Shown here in pieces: positions 43,289 to 50,700 of a stretch of DNA of 64,000 bases. This DNA is from Ignavibacterium sp. (GTDB lineage Bacteria > Bacteroidota > Ignavibacteria > Ignavibacteriales > Ignavibacteriaceae), in the NCBI RefSeq assembly GCF_025998815.1, contig NZ_AP026678.1, positions 1,240,001 to 1,304,000 of the forward strand, in the 5' to 3' direction. The translations under genes and the position numbers were made by a program. Every line of letters begins with the position of its first letter. The first letter of the stretch is position 1. Below the pieces are notes generated by a model. The model was not told the origin of the DNA, did no database searches, and saw nothing but the letters and a program-made list of their open reading frames with translations.

Positions 43289-44224
43289 ATGACAGAGAAA
43301 CTTTACAAAGAGCATGTTATTATTGATTACATTGCAATCACAATCGGTGCTGCAATAATGGGAATTGGGATTGGTGTTTTTCTTGTTGATGCACAGGTTG
43401 TTCCCGGTGGAGTTAGCGGACTATCAATGGCAATTCATTATCTTTCTTCAAATAAAATTCCTGTTGGTGTAATGATTTGGGTGCTTAATGTTCCACTTTA
43501 TATCTGGGGAATCAAAGAGCTTGGTAAAGAATTCGGCGTAAGGACATTTTATGGTTTTACATTAAACTCATTTTTTATCGATTTCTTCAGAGGTGAGGTA
43601 CCTTTTATTGGTGGTTTAGGATTACAGAATACACAAACAATCAAAGACCTTCAACAAAATGATTTTTTGTTTTTGATTCTGCTTGGTGCTGCTTTTCTTG
43701 GAATTGGATTAGGCATTATTTTCAAATTTAAAGGTACAACAGCAGGTTCTGATATTGTTGCTGCCATAATGCAAAAAAGATTTGGGATTAAACCCGGAAT
43801 GGCAATAATGCTGATTGACTTTTTTGTGATTATGACCGCAGGACTTGTTCTTGAACTGAAAGGATTAGCTGTTGAAAGATCTGCAATTACTTTAACTTTC
43901 TATGCACTGTTTCTTTTATTTATTTCAAGCAGATTGGTTGATGCTATAATTGATGGGTTCGATTATGCAAGATCAGCTTATATAATTTCAGATAAGAATG
44001 AAGAAATTGCTCAAGCTATTATGAATGATTTAAGTCGTGGTGCAACGGCAATTAAAGCCCGAGGACTTTATCGGAACATTGATCGTGAAGTAATTGTAAC
44101 AGTTGTTACTTTGAAAGAACTTGGCAAGCTCCTTTCAATAATAAAAAAGATTGACCCGAAAGCATTCGTTACAATTCATAATGTGCACGAAGTAATGGGT
44201 GAGGGTTTCAGAAGAAGAATTTAA
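43289..44224 (+). CDS. YitT family membrane protein
   Basis: A 311-residue protein with CGGAG before the ATG. Five or six membrane helices form the YitT domain (DYIAITIGAAIMGIGIGVFL, QVVPGGVSGLSMAIHYL, GTTAGSDIVAAIMQKRFGI). A C-terminal cytoplasmic domain of about 90 residues (DUF2179 type) starts near ARSAYIISDKNEEIAQAI and contains GATAIKARGLYRN. The family is widespread and its transported substrate is not established. The next gene (PAP2 phosphatase) starts 35 bp later on the same strand. Confidence 0.92.
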   Translation: MTEKLYKEHVIIDYIAITIGAAIMGIGIGVFLVDAQVVPGGVSGLSMAIHYLSSNKIPVGVMIWVLNVPLYIWGIKELGKEFGVRTFYGFTLNSFFIDFFRGEVPFIGGLGLQNTQTIKDLQQNDFLFLILLGAAFLGIGLGIIFKFKGTTAGSDIVAAIMQKRFGIKPGMAIMLIDFFVIMTAGLVLELKGLAVERSAITLTFYALFLLFISSRLVDAIIDGFDYARSAYIISDKNEEIAQAIMNDLSRGATAIKARGLYRNIDREVIVTVVTLKELGKLLSIIKKIDPKAFVTIHNVHEVMGEGFRRRI

Positions 44225-44259
44225 TTTCAATCAGAAATAATTAATCCGGAAGACGAATT

Positions 44260-44919
44260 TTGAATGCATACGGCAAAGAACAAAAGCTCCTAATCATTTT
44301 TTTCGTTACAGGAATATTTTTCTTTTTGCTCAGTTCATTTGGAGTATTTGATGGAATCTCTGCTGAAGTTTCATTACTATTGTACAATTGGCTTGGTTAC
44401 ACAAACAAATGGAGTCATTCATATGGACCAGAATGGTTTGTGAATCTGAATGGAAATGTTTCTTCATTCGGAAGTAAAGAAATAGTTTTTATTATCAGCA
44501 CAATTTTCTTTTTCTATCTCTTAGTTTCAGATAGGAAAAATGATGCAGTAAAGTTTGCTTTCACTGTAATTATTTCTTTGATGTTTATCGTGCTAGTGAA
44601 GTATATAAATTCAGAAAGAGAAACAGTTACATTCAAAGAACTTTACACGGAAACACTTGCAAATTTTCCTAGCGGACATACTTTTATTTCAACCGTTCTT
44701 TATCCATCAATTGCATATTTTCTTTCATTGCCAGCTAATTCAATCAAATTGAAAAGTTTTTATTTCACCAGCGCAATTGCAATTGTAATTATTGTAGGAA
44801 TTTCCAGAGTAACCGGAAGTGGTCATACAGTTACCGATGTTATTGCAGGTTGGTCTTTAGGTTTAAGCTGGTTTGCTTTAATCAAATTTATCTTGTTCAA
44901 AAATTCAAATCCCGAATAA
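44260..44919 (+). CDS. PAP2 family membrane phosphatase
   Basis: A 219-residue membrane protein with a TTG start; GGAAGA lies six bases upstream and no ATG fits the frame nearby. Motif 2 is FPSGHTF and motif 3 is SRVTGSGHTVTDV, both intact, with the catalytic histidines. Motif 1 is weak (KYINSERET in place of Kx6RP), so the substrate phosphate contact may differ. About six membrane helices fit. The family removes phosphates from lipid phosphates such as undecaprenyl pyrophosphate or phosphatidic acid. It is the last gene before a region of short tandem repeats. Confidence 0.85.
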   Translation: MNAYGKEQKLLIIFFVTGIFFFLLSSFGVFDGISAEVSLLLYNWLGYTNKWSHSYGPEWFVNLNGNVSSFGSKEIVFIISTIFFFYLLVSDRKNDAVKFAFTVIISLMFIVLVKYINSERETVTFKELYTETLANFPSGHTFISTVLYPSIAYFLSLPANSIKLKSFYFTSAIAIVIIVGISRVTGSGHTVTDVIAGWSLGLSWFALIKFILFKNSNPE

Positions 44920-44933
44920 GATTTTCATTCACT

Positions 44934-45074
44934 CAATCAACCATTCATTTCAACTTTCTTAAGTTAGGCATTTATTCATTCATCCATTCAATTTCACCCT
45001 CCGAAGGTAGTCATTCAGTCATTCATCCATTCAACCTCACCTATCGAAGGTAAGCATTAATCAATTCATTCTAA
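44934..45074. repeat. Three to four degenerate tandem repeats of about 42 bp
   Basis: Units begin near 44941, 44976 and 45019 and share TCATTCATCCATTCAA, TCACC and CGAAGGTA. The last two are nearly alike over about 42 bases; the first is more decayed. A partial fourth starts near 45061. It fills the gap between the convergent PAP2 and AMP nucleosidase genes. Confidence 0.75.
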
Positions 45075-45844
45075 TAAGTAAAATGTTTTATCGGTTCTCC
45101 TTTAACTCCAATATCAGTCATTGCTTCAATTCCAATCTCCAAATGAAGATCCGAATATTTCTGAGTTACCATCAAATCTGATTCTTCAGTTTTAATACCT
45201 TCGGGAATCATCGGAACATCTGAAACGAGTAACAACGCACCGCGCGGAATTTCATTTACTAATCCAACAATGAAAAGAGTTGCTGTTTCCATATCAATTG
45301 CAATAGTAGAAAGCTTCCGCAGATAACTTTTAAATTCTTCATCCCATTCCCAGACTCGTCGGTTGGTTGTATAAACAACTCCGGTTCTGTACTCAAGTCC
45401 TCTCTGAACAATTTTATCTGAAACAAATTTATGAAGTTTGAATGAAGGTAATGCTGGAACTTCTTTTGGTTTGTAATCATCGCTTGTTCCTTCGCCCCTG
45501 ATTGCAGCAATAGGCAATATAAAATGTCCGATTTCAGTTGAGTGTTTGAGTCCGCCACATTTGCCAAGAAACAAAACACCTTTAGGTGCTCTTGCAACAA
45601 GTAAATCCATAATTGTAGCGGCATTCGCCGATCCAATTCCAAAATTAATTATTGAAAGGCCAGCACTGTTTGTTGCTGTCTGCATTGGTTTACCGATACC
45701 TTTAATTTCACAATTGAACCGTTCTGCGAATCTTTCCACATAGTTATGAAAATTTGTAAGCAGCATATAATCACCAAACTCGTCAATCTGAGTTCCGGTG
45801 TAACGAGGTAACCAGTTTTTTGCAATATCGAGTTTTGTTTTCAT
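45071..45844 (-). CDS. amn: AMP nucleosidase (short form)
   Basis: A 257-residue enzyme of the purine nucleoside phosphorylase fold. The active-site pattern is FGIGSANAATIMDLL (substrate loop), LGKCGGLKHSTEIGHFILP, and the ribose-binding IDMETATLFIVGL; VSDVPMIPEGIKTEESD lies at the C-terminal end. It hydrolyses AMP to adenine and ribose-5-phosphate in the cytoplasm. It lacks the long N-terminal regulatory region of the enterobacterial protein, as is normal in the Bacteroidota group. It is convergent with the PAP2 gene, across the tandem-repeat block. Confidence 0.93.
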   Translation of the reverse strand: MKTKLDIAKNWLPRYTGTQIDEFGDYMLLTNFHNYVERFAERFNCEIKGIGKPMQTATNSAGLSIINFGIGSANAATIMDLLVARAPKGVLFLGKCGGLKHSTEIGHFILPIAAIRGEGTSDDYKPKEVPALPSFKLHKFVSDKIVQRGLEYRTGVVYTTNRRVWEWDEEFKSYLRKLSTIAIDMETATLFIVGLVNEIPRGALLLVSDVPMIPEGIKTEESDLMVTQKYSDLHLEIGIEAMTDIGVKGEPIKHFTY

Positions 45845-45890
45845 AAATCAAATTTGTCCTTTCTTATTGCACTACTGAGTTAGAATTTTT

Positions 45891-45920
45891 TCTCGCAAAG
45901 TCGCAGAGTCGCTAAGAAAT
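45891..45920. repeat. Low-complexity intergenic repeat (GCAAAGTCGCAGAG type)
   Basis: Contains CGCAAAGTCGCAGAGTCGC, a run of similar 9-base words. A related but weaker stretch (CTCAAAGACTTGAAGCCACA) occurs at 50648-50667. It lies upstream of the AMP nucleosidase start and just before the stop of the M64 gene. Confidence 0.4.
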
Positions 45921-45921
45921 T

Positions 45922-47382
45922 TTAATTTGTATAATGTTTAATAACTTTTTTAATCGCTTCTTCACAAACTTTGCAAAATGGTTTATCGCCTTTTGAGAAC
46001 ATAATACAATCAAGCATTGGACGATATAATCCTGTTGCCTGATAACCAGCACCTTCAAAAGCTCCAACTTTGCCCCAATATTTACTGCTTCTTAAATATT
46101 TATCAACTTTTTCTGATTGTAGTTTATCTTTAATTGCATACTCTTCTTCTGCAGCTTTAATTTGTTCTTCAGGTGCTCTGTTTTTTTTGAGTTCAGCAAT
46201 GTAATTGTTCAAACGATTTCTTTCCTTTAACCATACATAACTCATCCTGTCGAATTCTTCTTTTTCCCAAGGTGTTGGAATTTCAATTCCTTTACTCAAT
46301 AAATGTTTCCATTTGATGTTCTTTGGATCGAGCAATGCAGTTATGTTTGGTTCAATTGGTTCTACTGTTGGTTTATAAAAATCTGTGTAAGCAACATCTG
46401 AAGTATAATATTCATCAGCAAGTCCGGTGAATGAATGACCAAACTCATGAATGAATAAATATTTTGCAAACTGATTATCAGTGGTATAAGTACAGAACTG
46501 ATTATAAATTCCACCACCACCATATCGTGGATGATTAACCTGAATGTAAATCGCATCATAAGGAACAAATGCAGCAAGGTCCCGCATTGTTTTATTATCT
46601 TCGGTCATCAGATATCTCTCTGATCCAAGCGACCAGAAAGTAGTATTCAGAACTGTGTTAACAAAAATGTCTGCGCCGGGCAAGTCAGTTCCACTTTCTT
46701 CCGAAGGTTTGAATACACCATAAAAATTAAAATCACTTTTATTTGATTTATATGGTTCCTGCTCAAAGAAATAACCAACAAATCTTTCAAGGTCTTCTGC
46801 GAACTTTCCTCTTTCTTCAATTGTATATCCTTCGGCGAGAATTACAACATCAACTTTTTTGTGAGGGTCACCGTTAAAAACCGGTTTAAAGATTTCAACA
46901 TCGGAGTCAACGACTTTGTCTTTGATAATGTAAATGCTTGCAGGGTCAATCTCAGTTCTGAAAATTTCATTCATCAGGTTTGATTCATCTCGCTTCTCAA
47001 TTGCAAAAATTATTTTGCTTTTTGGATATGGAATTATTGCTGATTCGTGATATGATTTTTTAATTCCTGCCAAACCATTTTCACTCGAAGCATATTCACC
47101 GAAGAAAGTATCAAATCCTTTTGAGTAAATTAGTTTACCTGAAGCAGCATCATAAATTTTATGATAATATTTCCCGTTGTTAAGATTATCAATCAGATTA
47201 GTTAAACTTCCCGCCCAGATTCCATATCTGTAAATCTTATCAATCGTAAACATTTCTGATTTAGCATCGCCAATATGGAAATAATCAATTCTCATTGTTT
47301 CATCAAGAAAGTATTTATCAAAATCAGAATTTGGTTGGGAAAAGCAAACTGAAGCAATTAAAAGAAAAATTATTATACGCAT
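45922..47382 (-). CDS. Peptidase M64 family protein (IgA peptidase type)
   Basis: A 486-residue exported protein (signal MRIIIFLLIASVCFS). An N-terminal M64 domain (about 20-165, starting FDKYFLDETMRIDYFHIGDA) precedes the metalloprotease domain. This begins VDVVILAEGYTIEERGKF and contains the zinc site HEFGHSFTGLADEY, with two histidines, the catalytic glutamate and a following aspartate. A charged helix-rich insertion follows (about 385-435), then a C-terminal segment with CIMFSKGDKPFCKVCEEAI. The host target is unknown; the IgA name comes from a Clostridium homologue and probably does not describe the role here. No T9SS domain is visible. Confidence 0.92.
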   Translation of the reverse strand: MRIIIFLLIASVCFSQPNSDFDKYFLDETMRIDYFHIGDAKSEMFTIDKIYRYGIWAGSLTNLIDNLNNGKYYHKIYDAASGKLIYSKGFDTFFGEYASSENGLAGIKKSYHESAIIPYPKSKIIFAIEKRDESNLMNEIFRTEIDPASIYIIKDKVVDSDVEIFKPVFNGDPHKKVDVVILAEGYTIEERGKFAEDLERFVGYFFEQEPYKSNKSDFNFYGVFKPSEESGTDLPGADIFVNTVLNTTFWSLGSERYLMTEDNKTMRDLAAFVPYDAIYIQVNHPRYGGGGIYNQFCTYTTDNQFAKYLFIHEFGHSFTGLADEYYTSDVAYTDFYKPTVEPIEPNITALLDPKNIKWKHLLSKGIEIPTPWEKEEFDRMSYVWLKERNRLNNYIAELKKNRAPEEQIKAAEEEYAIKDKLQSEKVDKYLRSSKYWGKVGAFEGAGYQATGLYRPMLDCIMFSKGDKPFCKVCEEAIKKVIKHYTN

Positions 47383-47420
47383 AAAAAACCTCTGAAATTT
47401 CGTTTGTGAAAATAAGAAAC

Positions 47421-47491
47421 TAAGCCACTAATTACACGAATTTTCACTAATTAATTAAAAGCATTCGTGATAATTAGTGAAATTCGTGGCT
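47421..47491. repeat. Imperfect inverted repeat of CACTAATT/CACGAATT words
   Basis: AAGCCACTAATTACACGAAT begins the left arm (about 47422-47453). The right arm, 47471-47491, reads TAATTAGTGAAATTCGTGGC. Its reverse complement matches the left arm apart from an eight-base gap. Related sequence occurs at 49001-49141. Confidence 0.7.
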
Positions 47492-47518
47492 GAAAATAAT
47501 TAGGTAAGTAAACGCTGA

Positions 47519-47553
47519 AATCCTTAATTTTGAACAACAAATTTTTAAGGATT
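47519..47553. promoter_or_regulatory. Inverted repeat upstream of the P-loop gene
   Basis: AATCCTTAA (47519-47527) pairs with TTAAGGATT (47545-47553), with a 17-base loop. It is 67 bp before the start at 47621 and could be an operator or leader hairpin. A 26-codon frame (47562-47642) overlaps the start of the gene and may be accidental. Confidence 0.3.
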
Positions 47554-47620
47554 AATAAAAAATGAACATAAACCTTTTCATCAAACAACTCAAATTAAAA
47601 AATCAAAGGAGAGTATTTTT

Positions 47621-48943
47621 ATGGCTCGAAAGAACGTGTTGATAATGGGCGCGGCAGGACGCGATTTCCACAACTTCAATGTTTTTTATCGTAACAATCC
47701 TGACTACAATGTAGTAGCTTTTACTGCAACTCAAATACCTAATATCGAAGGTCGAATCTATCCAAAACAACTTGCCGGCAAACTTTATCCAAATGGAATA
47801 AAAATTTACGAGGAGTCAAAACTCGAAGAGCTTATCAAAAAACTAAAGGTTGATGAAGTTGTCTTTTCATATTCTGATGTTCCTTTTGAATATGTAATGA
47901 CAAAGGCATCGATTGTCAACGCAGCCGGTGTTTCGTTCAGATTGCTTGGAGCAGCTGAGACTCAGGTTAAAAGCACTAAACCTGTTGTAGCGGTTCTTGC
48001 TGTAAGAACAGGTTGCGGTAAATCTCAGACTTCAAGAAAAATTGTTGAGGTGTTAACCAAAGCCGGTAAAAAGGTTGTTGCCATCCGTCATCCAATGCCT
48101 TATGGTGATTTAGTTAAACAAAAAGTTCAGAGATTTGCTACTTATGCTGATTTGAAAAAACATAATTGTACAATTGAAGAAATAGAAGAATACGAACCTC
48201 ACATTGCACGCGGTGGTGTTATATATGCGGGAGTTGATTACGAAGCAATACTTCGTGAAGCTGAAAAAGAAGCTGATGTAATTCTTTGGGATGGTGGAAA
48301 TAACGACTTTTCATTTTACAAAGCCGATGTAACTTTCACAGTTGTTGATCCTCACAGACCAGGACACGAATTAAGATATTATCCGGGAAATACTTCATTA
48401 AGAATGGCTGATTGCGCAATCATAAATAAAATTGATTCTGCTGATGCATCTAACATCAATTTAGTTCGTGAGAATATTCAAAAGGTTAATCCAAAAGCAG
48501 CCATCATTGAAGCTGCTTCACCTGTAACTGTTGAGAAACCGGAATTGATCAGAGGTAAAAGAGTGCTTGTTGTTGAAGACGGACCAACATTAACTCACGG
48601 AGAAATGAGATATGGTGCCGGAACAGTTGCTGCACAAAAACTGGGTGCAAAAGAAATTGTTGATCCAAGACCTTATACGGTTAAATCAATTACAGAGACT
48701 TATAAAAAATATCCAAACATTGGAACACTTCTTCCTGCGATGGGATATGGTAAACAACAGATGAAAGATCTTGAAACGACTATCAACAGAACAAAATGTG
48801 ATGTGGTTGTAATCGGAACTCCAATTGACTTAAGCAGATACATAAAGATAAATAAACCTCACACTCGCGTTAAATATGATTTACAGGAAATTGGTTCAAT
48901 TACAGTTGAAACCATTTTAAGAGAAAAGAAAATAATCAAATAA
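47621..48943 (+). CDS. Cyclic 2,3-diphosphoglycerate synthase-like P-loop protein
   Basis: A 440-residue protein with AAGGAG ten bases before the ATG. The N-terminal domain (1-120) is a Rossmann-like fold (VLIMGAAGRDFHNFNVFYRN). The P-loop GCGKSQTS is at about 130-137 in PVVAVLAVRTGCGKSQTSRK; DVILWDGGNNDFSF supplies a Walker B-like aspartate. The C-terminal part includes VLVVEDGPTLTHGEMRYGAG. The archaeal member of the family forms cyclic 2,3-diphosphoglycerate, a thermoprotectant. In bacteria such proteins are usually annotated as GTPases and their product is not established. It stands alone between two repeat-bearing gaps and ends in a strong terminator. Confidence 0.85.
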   Translation: MARKNVLIMGAAGRDFHNFNVFYRNNPDYNVVAFTATQIPNIEGRIYPKQLAGKLYPNGIKIYEESKLEELIKKLKVDEVVFSYSDVPFEYVMTKASIVNAAGVSFRLLGAAETQVKSTKPVVAVLAVRTGCGKSQTSRKIVEVLTKAGKKVVAIRHPMPYGDLVKQKVQRFATYADLKKHNCTIEEIEEYEPHIARGGVIYAGVDYEAILREAEKEADVILWDGGNNDFSFYKADVTFTVVDPHRPGHELRYYPGNTSLRMADCAIINKIDSADASNINLVRENIQKVNPKAAIIEAASPVTVEKPELIRGKRVLVVEDGPTLTHGEMRYGAGTVAAQKLGAKEIVDPRPYTVKSITETYKKYPNIGTLLPAMGYGKQQMKDLETTINRTKCDVVVIGTPIDLSRYIKINKPHTRVKYDLQEIGSITVETILREKKIIK

Positions 48944-48968
48944 TAAAATCATTTTATCTTCTTTTAAG

Positions 48969-49000
48969 AACCTGCAGAAAATTCTCTGCAGGTTTTTTTT
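48969..49000 (+). terminator. Rho-independent terminator
   Basis: AACCTGCAGA (48969-48978), a six-base loop, then TCTGCAGGTT (48985-48994) and a run of T to 49000. It is a perfect 10-bp stem after the P-loop gene. Confidence 0.95.
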
Positions 49001-49141
49001 ACCACTAATTTCACTAATTAACACGAATAAAAATTAATCGTCATTATTTTTTTTAGAAAGGAATAATAACTCTCTGGCATCCGTTGGACTTAATTGAAAT
49101 ATTTGAAAATAATTTGTGAAAATTAGTGTAATTCGTGGCTG
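49001..49141. repeat. Split inverted repeat of CACTAATT/CACGAATT words
   Basis: The left part, 49001-49030, contains CACTAATTTCACTAATTAAC. The right part, 49111-49141, contains GTGAAAATTAGTGTAATTCG and GTGGCTG. The ends are in inverted orientation and match the repeat at 47421-47491. The middle (49031-49110) has no recognised feature. Confidence 0.65.
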
Positions 49142-49183
49142 TTGTTTTATGTTTGAAAGGAAATTTTCAAACTATTTAGATTA

Positions 49184-50626
49184 ATGAATCCTGAACAGAT
49201 AACTGATTTAATTATTGTTATTACCTATCTAATTGTCGTTGCACTGATAGGAATCTTTTCTGGTGGAAAACAAAAATCCATAAAAGATTATTTTCTTGGA
49301 GCAGAAAAAATTCCCTGGCTTGCAGTCAGCTTTTCAATTATTGCTGCTGAAACAAGCGCTCTTACTTTTATCTCAATTCCCGGACTTGCCTACAAATCAA
49401 ACTTTAATTTTCTTCAACTAACATTTGGTTTTTTGATTGGGAGAATTGCTGTTGCACTGATATTATTACCAAAATATTATCAGGGTGAAATCTCAACAGT
49501 TTATACATATCTTGAAAATAGATTTGGAAGAAGAGTCAGAACTTTTGCATCAGTAGTTTTTCTTTTGACAAGAGTTGCTTCAGATGGAGTAAGACTTTTT
49601 GCTGCTTCAATTCCACTTTATCTGTTGCTTGATATAAATCCTGTTTATGCTATAATGATAATAAGTGTAATTGCTTTAATTTATACGTACATAGGTGGAT
49701 TGAAAGCAATCATATATGTAGATGCATTTCAAATGATGATATATCTTGGTGGAGCAATTGTTATAATTATTTTTATCATCAATAAAATTGATTTAAATAT
49801 TTTTTCTGATGCAAACCTGCTAAGCCAAAAGCTTTCAGTAATCAATTTCGGATTAGGAGAAGGATTGAATGACTTTTTCAGACAGCCATATACTTTGTTA
49901 AGCGGTTTGATTGGTGGTGGATTTTTATCAATGGCTTCACACGGAACTGATCAATTGATTGTTCAAAGATTACTCGCTTTGCAGAACCTCCGAAAAAGTC
50001 AGCTAGCCATAACTACATCGGGAATTATAATCATTTTTCAGTTTGCGATATTTCTTTTCATAGGATTTTTACTTTACGCTTTTTATGGAACATTGGATAT
50101 CAAATCAGATGAAGTGCTTCCAAAATTTATCATCACTCAACTCCCAACGGGATTATCAGGTATAATCATCGCAGGCGTTTTTGCTGCAGCTTTATCAACT
50201 CTTGCTGGCTCTATTAGTTCTCTCTCTTCTTCTACTATGATTGATCTTTTTCTTAATAACAAAAAGAATTTACTTAATGAAAAAACTAAGCTGCGTTACT
50301 CAAGACTATTCACAATTTTCTGGACGATGATACTTGTTGCTTCGGCTTTCTTTTTTATGAATACCGATAAAGCTGTGGTTGAACTCGCATTGAGTATTTC
50401 ATCATTTACTTTTGGTGGAATGTTAGGAACATTTTTACTGGGAATTTTTATTAAACAAGCAAATGAAAAAATTGCTTTGATATCTTTCATTATTGGAATT
50501 CTGGTTGTGTCACTTTTTATAATATTAAAACTTGTTGCGTGGACGTGGTTTGTGTTTATTGGTGTTGCTACTGTTCTTATTCTTGGGTTCATGCTATCAA
50601 AACTTAAAATGTTTATTGATAAATGA
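49184..50626 (+). CDS. Sodium:solute symporter (SSS family)
   Basis: A 480-residue membrane protein with about 13 helices. Family marks are KSIKDYFLGAEKIPWLAVSF (after helix 1), IAAETSALTFISIPGLAYKS, and YTYIGGLKAIIYVDAFQMMI. It imports a small organic solute with sodium; the substrate is not evident. No usable Shine-Dalgarno sequence stands out before the ATG. The second symporter gene begins 75 bp downstream. The pair shares only general family similarity, so they are not a recent duplication. Confidence 0.93.
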   Translation: MNPEQITDLIIVITYLIVVALIGIFSGGKQKSIKDYFLGAEKIPWLAVSFSIIAAETSALTFISIPGLAYKSNFNFLQLTFGFLIGRIAVALILLPKYYQGEISTVYTYLENRFGRRVRTFASVVFLLTRVASDGVRLFAASIPLYLLLDINPVYAIMIISVIALIYTYIGGLKAIIYVDAFQMMIYLGGAIVIIIFIINKIDLNIFSDANLLSQKLSVINFGLGEGLNDFFRQPYTLLSGLIGGGFLSMASHGTDQLIVQRLLALQNLRKSQLAITTSGIIIIFQFAIFLFIGFLLYAFYGTLDIKSDEVLPKFIITQLPTGLSGIIIAGVFAAALSTLAGSISSLSSSTMIDLFLNNKKNLLNEKTKLRYSRLFTIFWTMILVASAFFFMNTDKAVVELALSISSFTFGGMLGTFLLGIFIKQANEKIALISFIIGILVVSLFIILKLVAWTWFVFIGVATVLILGFMLSKLKMFIDK

Positions 50627-50700
50627 CTAATGCCGATTATTTTTGCCTCAAAGACTTGAAGCCACAAAGATTTTTAATACCATTTTTTTAGGTATGAAAT

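Noticed and set aside
44934-45074. CRISPR array
   Set aside because: Only three to four degenerate units, no unique spacers, and no cas genes in the window.
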